A stretch of 64,000 bases of DNA, from assembly GCA_024698045.1 (NCBI GenBank), contig JAILRS010000028.1:1-64000 (forward strand), written 5' to 3'. Made by a program: the position numbers and the translations under genes. The notes below the pieces were generated by a model. The model was not told the origin of the DNA and ran no database searches. It was given only the letters and a program-made list of their open reading frames with translations. Positions 28,081-37,115 of this stretch are shown one piece after another. How positions within the stretch are numbered: position 1 is the stretch's first letter; each line of letters opens with the position of its first letter. Origin of the DNA: Selenomonadaceae bacterium. GTDB taxonomy: Bacteria; Bacillota; Negativicutes; Selenomonadales; Selenomonadaceae.

Positions 28081-28658
28081 TGAATTGGATACTTTTAATT
28101 CTTGCGGCATATCTTATCGGCTCGATTCCCAACGGGTTGATTTTCGGTAAATTCATTTGGAATAAAGATTTGCGCGAATACGGTTCGCACAATATCGGAG
28201 CAACTAATGCATGGCGTGTTCTCGGTAAGAAGGCAGGCATATTTATCTTCATCCTCGATTTTATCAAAGGTCAGTTGGGCGTTATGCTCGGCGCGATTAT
28301 CGTCGCTACCCCGTTGGCTATGGTTATCGGCGGTCTGCTCGCTATCATCGGACATATTTTCCCGATTTTCCTCGGCTTCAAGGGTGGCAAAGGTGTTGCG
28401 ACTGCTCTGGGTGTTATCGCCGCGCTCATGCCCAAAGTTACTTTGATTGTCTTGGCAGTTTGGGCTGTTATAGTTTTAACCACGAGATATGTTTCGCTCG
28501 GCTCGATTGTCGCCGCCGCACTTGCTCCTATTCTCGTCGCGATTTTTAGGGAGCCGATGATTTTCTTCTGGTTCACACTTGTCGCGGCAATCTTTATCGT
28601 CGTTCGCCATAAGGAAAACATTGCACGATTGAAGGCAGGACGTGAAAACAAAATTTAA
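28080..28658 (+). CDS. plsY: Glycerol-3-phosphate acyltransferase PlsY
   Basis: This integral membrane enzyme transfers an acyl group from acyl phosphate to glycerol-3-phosphate, the first step of phospholipid synthesis in most bacteria. Family motifs are present: AAYLIGSIPNGLIFGK, then DLREYGSHNIGATNAWRVLG and FLGFKGGKGVATALGV. The protein is 192 residues with about five membrane segments. The ATG fits family starts, but there is no Shine-Dalgarno in front of it; a tiny ORF overlaps the start instead. It complements plsC elsewhere in the window. Confidence 0.95.
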   Translation: MNWILLILAAYLIGSIPNGLIFGKFIWNKDLREYGSHNIGATNAWRVLGKKAGIFIFILDFIKGQLGVMLGAIIVATPLAMVIGGLLAIIGHIFPIFLGFKGGKGVATALGVIAALMPKVTLIVLAVWAVIVLTTRYVSLGSIVAAALAPILVAIFREPMIFFWFTLVAAIFIVVRHKENIARLKAGRENKI

Positions 28659-28764
28659 TGAAGATAATTTGTTGAACATTGATTGATACTTTTATGTGAC
28701 AGCGACTTCAATAAGGTAAAAATTTCTTTGAGGTCGCGAAAAATTTTTAAGAGGTGTTTATAAT

Positions 28765-29319
28765 TTGTTGAAAAAATTTGTGTTGATGATTGCGCTGATA
28801 TTTGCGACGGCGACGGCGAATTGTTATGCGGCGGAAAGTGAGTTGCCGTTCGGATTTGTCGGGACGACGTACCAACAGGGCGATAAAAACTTTTTGGCTC
28901 TTGTCAGCATGAAGTCGAATAAATCTTTATTCTTCATGGTGGCGAACGAAAGCGGCAAGACTGTATTTGTCCCCTACTCAAAAGATTTATACGAATTCTA
29001 TTTGAAGACGACGAGTGACGGAAAGCGTTTGCCGATAGCATTTCCGATTTTGATAACGAATCAAGAGCGCGGACAGGTTGATGACAATTTAGGACAGTGG
29101 CGCGATAAATCACATTATATTCCGGTTTGCGTGACGTTTGATTACAAAGACGGACAAGTTATCTGCGAAAAACCTTTTTTAGGGGCGACAAGCGATAAAC
29201 CTAAAGAATTTAACACGCCGATACAAAGTCAAGACACGACAAATTTAATCGAAGTATTCATGACGAAAATGCCGCTCTTACACAAGAAATTTGATGCCGA
29301 CGGCGTGAAATTGCCTTAA
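28765..29319 (+). CDS. Secreted protein of unknown function
   Basis: I do not recognise this family. The 184-residue product has a clear signal peptide (about residues 1-22, ending NCYA) and then a soluble domain with no cysteines besides one near residue 132 (YKDGQVICEK). No membrane segment follows, so it is probably periplasmic. TTG 28765 has GAGGTG 8 nt upstream, with a second TTG just after. It is a lone gene with its own terminator downstream. A domain search could place it; nothing around it suggests a role. Confidence 0.72.
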   Translation: MLKKFVLMIALIFATATANCYAAESELPFGFVGTTYQQGDKNFLALVSMKSNKSLFFMVANESGKTVFVPYSKDLYEFYLKTTSDGKRLPIAFPILITNQERGQVDDNLGQWRDKSHYIPVCVTFDYKDGQVICEKPFLGATSDKPKEFNTPIQSQDTTNLIEVFMTKMPLLHKKFDADGVKLP

Positions 29320-29341
29320 CGAAAAACGAAAATGTAACTTA

Positions 29342-29371
29342 TCCCTGCGCATGCCGTAGGGAAATTTTTTT
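29342..29371 (+). terminator. Terminator after the secreted unknown
   Basis: TCCCTGCG (29342-29349) pairs with CGTAGGGA (29355-29362, one G-T pair) around a CATGC loop and is followed by seven T residues after AA. Confidence 0.85.
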
Positions 29372-29403
29372 GTCTGCTACGTAAAATAAATTTAGTTACA
29401 GGG

Positions 29404-29431
29404 TGCACATCTGAAAATTTTATGGTACAAT
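29404..29431 (+). promoter_or_regulatory. Candidate promoter of the xpaC-telA pair
   Basis: TGCACA (29404-29409) and TACAAT (29426-29431) are 16 bp apart with TGG before the -10 box. The match is partial, but it is the best candidate upstream of the gene starting at 29498. Confidence 0.45.
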
Positions 29432-29497
29432 CTGTAATATTATCACGGGAGAAACTTTTTAAGTCTAATCCTAATTGCCTTTTGGAGGTGTAAAACT

Positions 29498-30454
29498 TTG
29501 GATGAGATTTTAAATTATCTGGTAGTGGTTCTGATGACGGTAGGCGTGATTTTCGGCGGAAAGGCTATTTGGGATTGGAAAAAGAATCGCACGCCCAGAC
29601 TTGATTTGGAAGCACTGGAGGAAGAACGCGCGCAATATCTGCAGGAGAATTTTGACAAGGCGATAGCGGACTTTAATTATCTTGAGGATTCACGCCCCAA
29701 ACTTGTCGATAAAGAATTGGGCGGACAACTTGTTCAGTTACAACGCACGGCGAAAAATTTGCTTAATCATCTGGAGAAAAATCCCTCGCGTATTGCCTTG
29801 GCGTACAAGTTTATCAATTACTATCAAGATCGCGCGGTCAAAATCGTCAAGCAGTATCAAGAAATCGAAGAGACGCAATTATCTACGGACAAAGTGCAAG
29901 ATTTAAAACTGCGTATGAAACAATCACTTGCCGCGTTGGACGAAGCTTATAAAAGTCAATTCGAACACGTCATCAACGACCAAATAATTTCGGTGGACGC
30001 AGAATTGACGGTAATGGAACAACAACTTGACTCGGAAGGAATCAAGCGCAAAACGGTAGACGTCGGGCAGGTGGACGAATACGGCAATGTGCGAATCGAC
30101 AAAGATTTACTCGACCAACCTATCGAGGTGGAGACGCCGAGAAAATTTTTCCCTCAAGGTATGCAAAGACGCGTCCGCAATCGCGGCGGCAATCAAAGTA
30201 CGGCGGTGGAAATATTCCCCGAGGAAGATCGTCCGCAAATTATTCAGACCAAATTAATTCAATCCGCACTTGCAATTTTTTTGGGCACGTTCGGTGCTCA
30301 CAAATTCTATCAGGGCAAAACTTTGCAGGGTGTAATTTATTTCCTGTTGTCGTGGACAAGTTTGCCGATGTGGGTGGGAATTTTGGAAGGCATTCGATAT
30401 TTGTTCATGCCGGTGGAAGATTTTTACGAACAGTATATCAAAGACAATAAATGA
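29498..30454 (+). CDS. XpaC-like membrane protein with C-terminal TM2 domain
   Basis: This 318-residue protein has one N-terminal membrane segment (about residues 5-24), a long helical cytoplasmic region (about 35-185) like XpaC-family proteins (5-bromo-4-chloroindolyl phosphate hydrolysis protein), and a C-terminal TM2 domain (SALAIFLGTFGAHKFYQGK and two membrane segments). telA follows 53 bp downstream; XpaC and TelA genes are frequent neighbours. TTG 29498 has a TTTGGAGGTG site. The biochemical role of XpaC is unclear. Confidence 0.78.
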   Translation: MDEILNYLVVVLMTVGVIFGGKAIWDWKKNRTPRLDLEALEEERAQYLQENFDKAIADFNYLEDSRPKLVDKELGGQLVQLQRTAKNLLNHLEKNPSRIALAYKFINYYQDRAVKIVKQYQEIEETQLSTDKVQDLKLRMKQSLAALDEAYKSQFEHVINDQIISVDAELTVMEQQLDSEGIKRKTVDVGQVDEYGNVRIDKDLLDQPIEVETPRKFFPQGMQRRVRNRGGNQSTAVEIFPEEDRPQIIQTKLIQSALAIFLGTFGAHKFYQGKTLQGVIYFLLSWTSLPMWVGILEGIRYLFMPVEDFYEQYIKDNK

Positions 30455-30507
30455 CAACGCGTGTGGCGTACATAACCGCCGAAATATAAAAATGGGAGAG
30501 ATTCAAT

Positions 30508-31662
30508 ATGGCAGAATTAAATCTTGCTGATTTGATGGCGAAAAAAAATTCGGCTACGCCGGAAACTCAAGCAGTGGCAGTGGTAGAACCTGCGCAGGAA
30601 ATTGCAAAGGTAACACAGCAAGTAGAGACGTTGACGCCCGAAGAAATGTCTAAAGTCCAATCAATCAAAGAGGGAATCGATTTAACCAACACAAATACCG
30701 CTTTGTCTTTCGGTGCACCTGCGCAGAAGGAAATCGCCCAATTCTCCGACAGTATCTTGACAAAAGTCCGCACAAAGGATTCGGGCGAAGTGGGTCCCTT
30801 ACTCAACGATTTGGTATCCAAAGTAAAAGGTTTCGACGTCACGAAGAAAAAAGATAGTTTCTTCAGTAATCTTCCGATTATCGGATCGCTTATCGATAAG
30901 GCCGAAGACATGATGCAGGGTTACGAAAAACTTTCCACGCAGGTAGAAAAAATTCAAGCAGGTCTCGAAAATGCCAAATTGAAAATGATGGAAGACCTCG
31001 CGATGTTTGACACGCTCTACAAAAAAAATCTGACGTACTTCAAAGAATTGCAACTGTATATCCGCGCGGGCGAAGAAAAGTTAGACGAAATGCGCACGGT
31101 TACTTTACCGAAATTGCGCGTACAGGCAAGCGAATCGGGCGACCCGATGGCAGTGCAAGTCGTCAATGACTTCGAACAAAGTGTGGATCGTTTCGAAAAA
31201 AAAGTTCATGACTTAAAACTCAGTAAGACTTTGGCGATACAAACCGCGCCGCAAATTCGTCTGATACAGAATAACGACAGAATTTTAGTCGACCGCGTAC
31301 AATCGGCTATTTATCACACAATACCGCTCTGGAAAAATCAAATGGTTATCGCATTGGGCTTGAGTCACCAAAAGGAAACAATCGAGCTGCAACGAGCTGT
31401 AACCGATGCCACAAATGATTTATTGCGTCGCAATGCCGAAATGCTCAAACAAAATTCAATCGATACGGCTAAGGCGAACGAACGCGGCATTGTCGACATC
31501 GAGACCGTCAAGAAAGTCAACGAAGATTTAATTTCGACGATAGAAGAAACGTTGAGAATACAAAGCGAAGGACGTCAAAAACGTCAAGCGGCAGAAAAAG
31601 AATTGGTAGCGATTGAAGACAGATTGAAAACCGCATTGTTGAAGAATGCCAACAGAACTTAA
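30508..31662 (+). CDS. telA: TelA/KlaA family toxic anion resistance protein
   Basis: This 384-residue, mostly helical, cytoplasmic protein belongs to the TelA family, named for tellurite resistance and also tied to envelope stress tolerance. Typical segments are DKAEDMMQGYEKLSTQVEKI, AQPQ-like TAPQIRLIQNND and IPLWKNQMVIALG. No membrane segment is seen. ATG 30508 has GGGAGAG. It forms a pair with the XpaC-like gene. The chemistry is not established for this family, so the name describes phenotype only. Confidence 0.88.
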   Translation: MAELNLADLMAKKNSATPETQAVAVVEPAQEIAKVTQQVETLTPEEMSKVQSIKEGIDLTNTNTALSFGAPAQKEIAQFSDSILTKVRTKDSGEVGPLLNDLVSKVKGFDVTKKKDSFFSNLPIIGSLIDKAEDMMQGYEKLSTQVEKIQAGLENAKLKMMEDLAMFDTLYKKNLTYFKELQLYIRAGEEKLDEMRTVTLPKLRVQASESGDPMAVQVVNDFEQSVDRFEKKVHDLKLSKTLAIQTAPQIRLIQNNDRILVDRVQSAIYHTIPLWKNQMVIALGLSHQKETIELQRAVTDATNDLLRRNAEMLKQNSIDTAKANERGIVDIETVKKVNEDLISTIEETLRIQSEGRQKRQAAEKELVAIEDRLKTALLKNANRT

Positions 31663-31699
31663 GTAATAAAAATTTTGTTGTGTCAACGTGAGACTAAAC

Positions 31700-33739
31700 A
31701 TGGATAAAATAAAGAAAGACCGGCTTTTTGTTCAGAAGCGAATAATAAGACTGGTATTGATATTGCTTGCGTTAATGGGCGTGGTGGTATTTCGCTATGC
31801 GTGGCTGCAACTGGTGCAGGGCAGCGAATTGGCGGAACGAATGAGATTTCAAGTCGGGCATGATTATTCGGTACAATCTCCGCGCGGCGCGATAATCGAT
31901 AGGAACGGGCGCGAATTGGCAGTAAGCACAATGACAAAATCGCTGTTCGTAGATCCGAATCATGTTGAAAATCCTGCCGAATTGGCAAAAGATTTGGCTC
32001 CGCTTGTCGGGAAAACCGAACAGGAAATTTTAGATGATATAGCAATCGGCGGCGGTTTCTCTTGGGTGAAAAGACGGCTTGAGCAATCGGAATACGAAGC
32101 TATTCGCGCCTTGATTCGCGATAAAAAATATTCTGTCTGTCTTGGTTTCCGCGATGAAGCAAAACGCTATTACCCCAATGACGTATTGGCGGCAAATCTT
32201 TTGGGATTCGTGGGCACCGATGACAAAGGACTTGACGGAATCGAACAGGCTTTGGATAAATACATCAAGGGCGAAGTCACCGAATCATTTATCTACGCCG
32301 ATACGCAGGAACGCCCGATTTTAGATTCGATTTTCACGCCGCATGTTTATCAGGGCGATAGATGTAAGACGATTCAGTTGACGATAGACAGTACTATCCA
32401 ATTTATCGTTGAACAGGAATTAGATCGGGCGATGGCGGAAAATAATCCTGCGGCAATAACTTGTATAGCGATGAATCCGCATACGGGCGAAATTTTGGCG
32501 ATGGCAAGTCGTCCGTCGTATAATCCGAATCGCTTTTGGGATTACGAGCCCGAAATTTGGAAAAACCGCGCGATATCTTCCATTTATGAACCCGGCTCAA
32601 CGTTTAAGGCAGTTGTCGCAGGTGCACTCTTGCAAGAGGGAATTGTCGCGCCTAATCAAAGTTTCGCAGATCCCGGTTATGTTATGTTTTCGGGCAAAAA
32701 AATTCAGAACTGGAACGGAGCAAGTTTTGGCACGGTTACTTTCGCCGATGTCGTCAAACAATCACTCAACACAGGTTTTGCAATTTTCGGTTACGAATTG
32801 GGCGCGGAAAATCTTGTAAGCTACGCCAAACTGTTCGGCTTCGGTGAACCTACGGGAATTGAATTGCCGGGCGAAGAGGCAGGTATTTTGTATCAACCGA
32901 ATGAAATGGTAGACTCCGATATCGCAACAATGTCAATCGGGCAAAGTATCGCCGTCACTCCCCTTCAACTTGTTACTGCTTTCTGCGCTATTGCCAACGA
33001 CGGAATTTTACTCAAGCCGCACATTGTGAAGATGATAAAAAATGCGAACGGCACAACATATTCCGAAACACATGTCGAGGAAGTGCGGCGTACAATTGAT
33101 TCGGCAACGGATAAAACTTTAGTCGGTTTGCTTGAACAAGTTGTAGCGGCAGGCGGCGGCGGTAAGGCATCAGTTCGCGGCTACAGAGTGGCAGGCAAAA
33201 CAGGTACCGCGCAAAAAGTCAGCTCGGACGGCTCGGGATACGTTGACGGTAGTTATATTGCTTCCTTCTGCGGTTTCGCGCCCGTTGAGAATCCGCAAAT
33301 CGCACTCCTCGTGGTAATCGACGAGCCCAGCGGAATTTTCTACGGCGGACAAATTGCCGCGCCCGTAGCAAGCAGAATTTTTTCGCAGGTCTTCCGCTAT
33401 CTTAGAATAGAACCGAATGATGCAATGATAGGTTTGGATACCGAAGCGATTGATGCAGATGTCGGCGAAGGTGATGCGTCAATCAGCAGTCTGCGACAAC
33501 AGGAGAAATTGAAAGAACCCGAGCCGCAGTACACGCCCGAACCAATGGATGATGTTGCACCCGAAGAAGCACGAGTGCCGAATTTTTACGGTAACAGTAT
33601 TCGTGAAGTGGCACGGCTTGCAAACGAAGCAGGTGTATCATTTGTCGCCGAAGGTTCCGGTTTCGCTGTCAGTCAAAGTATAGGAGCCGGCGAAATCGTA
33701 AAGAGAGGCACCACTATCAAAGTTCAATTCAGTCCGTGA
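31700..33739 (+). CDS. Penicillin-binding protein 2 / SpoVD-FtsI type with PASTA domain
   Basis: This is a class B transpeptidase that cross-links septal or spore peptidoglycan. One membrane anchor (about residues 15-33) is followed by the PBP dimer domain and then the transpeptidase domain, with active Ser300 in GSTFK, SLN (in KQSLNTGF) and KTG (in VAGKTGTAQK). A single C-terminal PASTA domain (about residues 615-679) begins with VPNFYGNSIREV. ATG 31700 has only a GTGAG upstream; GTG 31688 is an alternative. It is outside a division cluster, so an FtsI or a SpoVD role cannot be separated. Confidence 0.88.
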   Translation: MDKIKKDRLFVQKRIIRLVLILLALMGVVVFRYAWLQLVQGSELAERMRFQVGHDYSVQSPRGAIIDRNGRELAVSTMTKSLFVDPNHVENPAELAKDLAPLVGKTEQEILDDIAIGGGFSWVKRRLEQSEYEAIRALIRDKKYSVCLGFRDEAKRYYPNDVLAANLLGFVGTDDKGLDGIEQALDKYIKGEVTESFIYADTQERPILDSIFTPHVYQGDRCKTIQLTIDSTIQFIVEQELDRAMAENNPAAITCIAMNPHTGEILAMASRPSYNPNRFWDYEPEIWKNRAISSIYEPGSTFKAVVAGALLQEGIVAPNQSFADPGYVMFSGKKIQNWNGASFGTVTFADVVKQSLNTGFAIFGYELGAENLVSYAKLFGFGEPTGIELPGEEAGILYQPNEMVDSDIATMSIGQSIAVTPLQLVTAFCAIANDGILLKPHIVKMIKNANGTTYSETHVEEVRRTIDSATDKTLVGLLEQVVAAGGGGKASVRGYRVAGKTGTAQKVSSDGSGYVDGSYIASFCGFAPVENPQIALLVVIDEPSGIFYGGQIAAPVASRIFSQVFRYLRIEPNDAMIGLDTEAIDADVGEGDASISSLRQQEKLKEPEPQYTPEPMDDVAPEEARVPNFYGNSIREVARLANEAGVSFVAEGSGFAVSQSIGAGEIVKRGTTIKVQFSP

Positions 33740-33766
33740 GACTAACTCAATAAAAAAATAAAAATT

Positions 33767-33795
33767 ATCTCCGACTTCGGTTGGGGATTTTTTGT
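33767..33795 (+). terminator. UUCG-capped terminator after the penicillin-binding protein
   Basis: A 9-bp stem (33767-33775 with 33780-33788, some G-T pairs) closes a TTCG tetraloop and is followed by TTTTT. This is a strong intrinsic terminator. Confidence 0.9.
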
Positions 33796-33835
33796 TGCCT
33801 CCGAAAATCGCGCCGAAGTTTTCAACATACTCAAC

Positions 33836-34508
33836 AAATCGCCGCGGTTGAAATAAAAATTGACTTGGGGTATTGCTTACGGAAGAGGCCGCCCACGGAC
33901 GGGCGGCCGCCGCACGCTCAAAACATGGATGTTTTGTATGCGGCACATCCGACACGCGTTATCTACACACTATGGATACCGAACGCTACCGCCCCTGCGA
34001 GGTGCCCTTTCTTTTGTTACTTTTCTTTGGACGAGCAAAGAAAAGGCAACGTGACGTTGCATCCAGAAATCGCGTCGAAGTTTTCGATAACTTCAGTCAA
34101 TCATCGCGGTTGAAATAAAATTGACTTAGGGTATTGCTTACGGAAGAGGTCGCCCATGGATGGGCGGCCGCCGCACGCTCAAAACATGGATGTTTTGTAT
34201 GCGGCACATCAGACACGCGTTATCTACACACTATGGATAACGAACGCTAACGCCCCCGCGAGGCGTCTTTTCTTTTGTTACTTTTCTTTGGACGAGCAAA
34301 GAAAAGTATTCACAGCCAATAAAAAATTTTTCTTAACTAAGTTAGAAATTGCCGCCACGTTTAGCAACAAATCAATCGCAGCAAAGAAAAGGCAACGTGA
34401 CGTTGTATCCAATAGTCGCGATAAAGTTTTCGACAACCGTAATTAATGACCGCGCTTGTAGCGATACTTAAATTGACTTTGAGTCCTTTTGTTAACCGTA
34501 CGAAAGGA
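33836..34508 (+). repeat. Intergenic palindromic repeat, R2: two tandem long copies
   Basis: Two copies lie head to tail: R2a about 33836-34100 and R2b about 34101-34508. Each runs GCGGTTGAAATAAAA, TTGACTT(G/A)GGGTATTG, the GC hairpin (33887-33908; 34148-34169), the CAAAACATGGATGTTTTG palindrome (33919-33936; 34179-34196), a variable stretch, and the CTTTTCTTTG/CAAAGAAAAG hairpin (about 34019-34044; 34281-34306). A CAACGTGACGTTG module follows. R2b alone has an extra block (about 34307-34370) and the full end with TTAACCGTACGAAAGG. Open frames here are not supported as genes: none has a ribosome binding site, and all three frames are open in places. Confidence 0.88.
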
Positions 34509-34509
34509 G

Positions 34510-34543
34510 CAAAAAAAATACCCGCCGAAATCAATCGACGGGC
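34510..34543 (-). terminator. Terminator of the glucose PTS gene
   Basis: CCCGCCG (34521-34527) pairs with CGACGGG (34536-34542) and is followed on the minus strand by T residues (A-run 34511-34518). It is located 47 bp after the EIICBA stop codon. Confidence 0.87.
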
Positions 34544-34589
34544 TCTATTACGGAAGGATAAAATTCACTCGAAATTAAAAACCAAGGAA

Positions 34590-36785
34590 TTAACCGAGAA
34601 GTTCAACCAAATCATTTTCGCCTGCTTTGACATCGCCTGTCTTGAGCGGACGAACTGTGCCGTAAGCAGACGAATTAGTGACGATAAGCGGCGTGGTAAC
34701 AGGATAACCGGCTTTCTTGATAGCGTCGATATCGAACGTGACCAAAAGATCGCCGCGTTTGACTTCCTGTCCTTCGGTGACATGTGTCTCGAAGTGTTCG
34801 CCGTTCAGTTTAACAGTATCGATACCGATATGCATGAGCAATTCGGCACCTTCGGGAGTAACCATACCGACAGCATGTTTTGTCGGGAATACAAGACTAA
34901 TGGTACCATCGGCAGGAGCAACAAGTTTGCCTACGGTAGGCTCAACGGCAACGCCGTCGCCCATAGCACGAGAAGCAAAACCATCGTCGGGAACTTCATT
35001 CATGAGCATCATACAACCTGTCAAGTGAGCACCGAGAATGCAATCTTGCATCTTGGGAGCAGCTTCCTCGGCAGGAGCAGCAGCACCGCCACCGCTTGCA
35101 CCTTCAAGCATCGAACGATCAATCTTGCCTGCGCGGATATCTTCGACAAATTCCTCAAAGTTAGCTTTAACGATAGTGACGCTGGGTCCGTAAATGACTT
35201 GGATAGCGTTGCCCTTGATGACGACGCCGCCCGCGCCCGTGGATTTGAGAATAGCTTCGTTGACTTTGGAACCGTCAACCAAAGTTAAACGCAAACGAGT
35301 AGCACAGCAATCGATTTCGGTAACGTTGTCGACACCGCCGACACCACTGAGGATAACAGCAGATTTTTGCTGATCGGGAGTGAGATTTGCCAGAGCCGCA
35401 GCACCTGTGCCGCCTGCAACGCCGACGCCCGTAGCTTTGCGGTATTCGTCTTTAGACATCATCTTGACTTCTTCGTCATCTGCTTCACGACCGGGAGTCT
35501 TCAAATCCCATTTGAGGATGAAGAATTTAAATGTTACGAAGTAAACAACGGCGAAGACGGCGAACAACGGCAACATCATCATCCAATTGGATTTTGCTTG
35601 ACCGGGCAATACGCCGTAAAGAATGAAGTCGATTAAACCATCGGAGAAGGTAGTACCCATTGCAATGCCGAGGAAGTGGCAAGCTGCGAAGGAAATACCT
35701 GCATAAACAACGTGGATAGCAAAAAGTTCTTTAGCAAGGAAAAGGAAAGTAAATTCGATAGGCTCGGTGATACCTGTAAGGAACGAAGTCAAACCAACCG
35801 AGAACAACAAGGAACCTGCTGCCTTTTTCTTTTCGGGACGTGCGCAAGTGTACATAGCGAACGCCGCCGCGGGAAGACCTGCCATCATGAAGGGGAATTT
35901 ACCCATCAAGAAACGGCAAGCGTCAACGGAGAAATGTTCGGTGTTGGGCGAAGCCAATTCGGCAAAGAAGATATTCTGTGCGCCCATAACCGTTTGACCA
36001 TCAATGATAGCAGTACCGCCAAGACCTGTCTGCCAGAAGGGGAGATAGAAAATGTGATGCAGACCGAAGGGGATAAGAGCACGTTCACAGCAACCGAAGA
36101 AGAAAGTACCGAAATATCCGGACGCTTGGACAATGCCGCCAAGAGCGAAGATACCATTCTGAATGAACGGCCAAACGAAGTACATGATAACACCGGTAAC
36201 AATACCGAAAATCATGCAAACGATAGGAACGAAACGAGTACCGCCAAAGAAAGAAAATGCAGGCGGTAATTGTTGTTTGTAGAAACGATTGCAGAGTTCT
36301 GCGGCAACAAGACCGGTAACGATACCGGCGAAAACGCCCATCTGCAAAGTGGTGATACCGAGAACGGAAGTTATCGCGCCTTCCTTAACACTGGGGTCGA
36401 TAGAACCGTCAGCGTGAATGGATCCGTCAAGACCCAAAAAAACGTGAATTGTCGTTAACATAACGAGATAGAAAATTGCTGCGCCGAGAACTGCGATACC
36501 TTTTTCTTTCTTCGCCATACCAAGGGCAACAGCCAGAGCGAATATCAACGCCAAATTGCCGAAGATTGCGCCACCAACGTTAGAAAGAATAAGCATGAAA
36601 CTAAAAATTGCACTGCCGGGGTGAAGAACACTCTCCAAACCGTAAGCGGCGATTGTTGTAGGATTGGAGAAAGAAGCACCAATACCCAACAAGACACCGG
36701 CGAACGGCAAAACGGCAATCGGCAGGAACAATGATTTACCGATTTGTTGAGCTACCGCAAATGCGGAACCGCCTCCGTCACTCAT
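34590..36785 (-). CDS. PTS glucose/N-acetylglucosamine-type EIICBA
   Basis: This single-chain PTS permease imports and phosphorylates a hexose, probably glucose or N-acetylglucosamine. The order is EIIC (about residues 1-425, ~10 membrane segments), EIIB with the phosphocysteine in DCCATRLRL (about 480-490), an Ala/Gly/Glu linker, then EIIA with His in FPTKHAVG and the active His in LLMHIGIDTVKL. ATG 36785 has AAGGAGG about 8 nt upstream. The 731 residues carry all three domains. Gly-Thr-Ala rich linkers join them. A promoter and a leader of about 270 nt lie upstream. The exact sugar cannot be read from sequence. Confidence 0.92.
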   Translation of the reverse strand: MSDGGGSAFAVAQQIGKSLFLPIAVLPFAGVLLGIGASFSNPTTIAAYGLESVLHPGSAIFSFMLILSNVGGAIFGNLALIFALAVALGMAKKEKGIAVLGAAIFYLVMLTTIHVFLGLDGSIHADGSIDPSVKEGAITSVLGITTLQMGVFAGIVTGLVAAELCNRFYKQQLPPAFSFFGGTRFVPIVCMIFGIVTGVIMYFVWPFIQNGIFALGGIVQASGYFGTFFFGCCERALIPFGLHHIFYLPFWQTGLGGTAIIDGQTVMGAQNIFFAELASPNTEHFSVDACRFLMGKFPFMMAGLPAAAFAMYTCARPEKKKAAGSLLFSVGLTSFLTGITEPIEFTFLFLAKELFAIHVVYAGISFAACHFLGIAMGTTFSDGLIDFILYGVLPGQAKSNWMMMLPLFAVFAVVYFVTFKFFILKWDLKTPGREADDEEVKMMSKDEYRKATGVGVAGGTGAAALANLTPDQQKSAVILSGVGGVDNVTEIDCCATRLRLTLVDGSKVNEAILKSTGAGGVVIKGNAIQVIYGPSVTIVKANFEEFVEDIRAGKIDRSMLEGASGGGAAAPAEEAAPKMQDCILGAHLTGCMMLMNEVPDDGFASRAMGDGVAVEPTVGKLVAPADGTISLVFPTKHAVGMVTPEGAELLMHIGIDTVKLNGEHFETHVTEGQEVKRGDLLVTFDIDAIKKAGYPVTTPLIVTNSSAYGTVRPLKTGDVKAGENDLVELLG

Positions 36786-37056
36786 TTGTATAAACCTCCT
36801 TACCACTAAACAAAAAAATTTTTTTAGTCAATTCCTCAGTAAGAGTTCGCGGCTAATTTTTTTGCCGTCTTTGGCTGATTGACCGCAGCCTTTTCACCGC
36901 AGAGCCGTCAATTTTTTTACGCGGTCTGTCGGCGGTTTTCGAGTGAAATTTTTCTCCTCCCTATGTTAGATTTTTATTTTCGGAGCATTTTTGTTTAAAG
37001 CCCCTATTTGCAAAAAGAGGACGCTCGTTTATAAGCTTCCTCCTTGCAAGACATTT
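36786..37056 (-). promoter_or_regulatory. Long 5' leader of the PTS gene, possible regulatory RNA
   Basis: Between the predicted promoter and the ATG lie about 270 nt without a gene. On the minus strand several hairpins can form, for example TTGCAAGGAGGA with TCCTCTTTTTGCAA (about 37008-37048), and GGCTGCGGTCAATCAGCC (about 36876-36893), and some are followed by A/T-rich tracts. This could be an antiterminator or attenuator as in glucose PTS genes. I recognise no known riboswitch. Confidence 0.45.
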
Positions 37057-37061
37057 TCAAA

Positions 37062-37090
37062 AGTATACACGACGAGCATCTTTTTGTCTA
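37062..37090 (-). promoter_or_regulatory. Promoter of the glucose PTS gene
   Basis: On the minus strand TAGACA (37090-37085) and TATACT (37067-37062) are separated by 17 bp. Both boxes match sigma-A consensus at five of six positions. The promoter sits about 280 bp before the ATG and 26 bp after the end of the upstream NYN gene. Confidence 0.75.
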
Positions 37091-37115
37091 CAGATTGTTT
37101 TAACTATTTTTAATT

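Noticed and set aside
27842-28267. Minus-strand open frame across tRNA-Leu and the start of plsY
   Set aside because: It lies antisense to a tRNA and to a well-supported gene and has no start signal.
33873-34446. Open frames of 64-110 codons inside repeat R2 (and similar ones in R3 and R4) with related peptide sequences
   Set aside because: Several frames are open at once, none has a ribosome binding site, and the peptide similarity is explained by DNA similarity of the repeats. They start at different points in different copies.
35676-36269. Plus-strand open frame of 197 codons opposite the PTS gene
   Set aside because: It is antisense to a clear EIICBA gene and its translation is low-complexity Glu/Arg/Thr rich.
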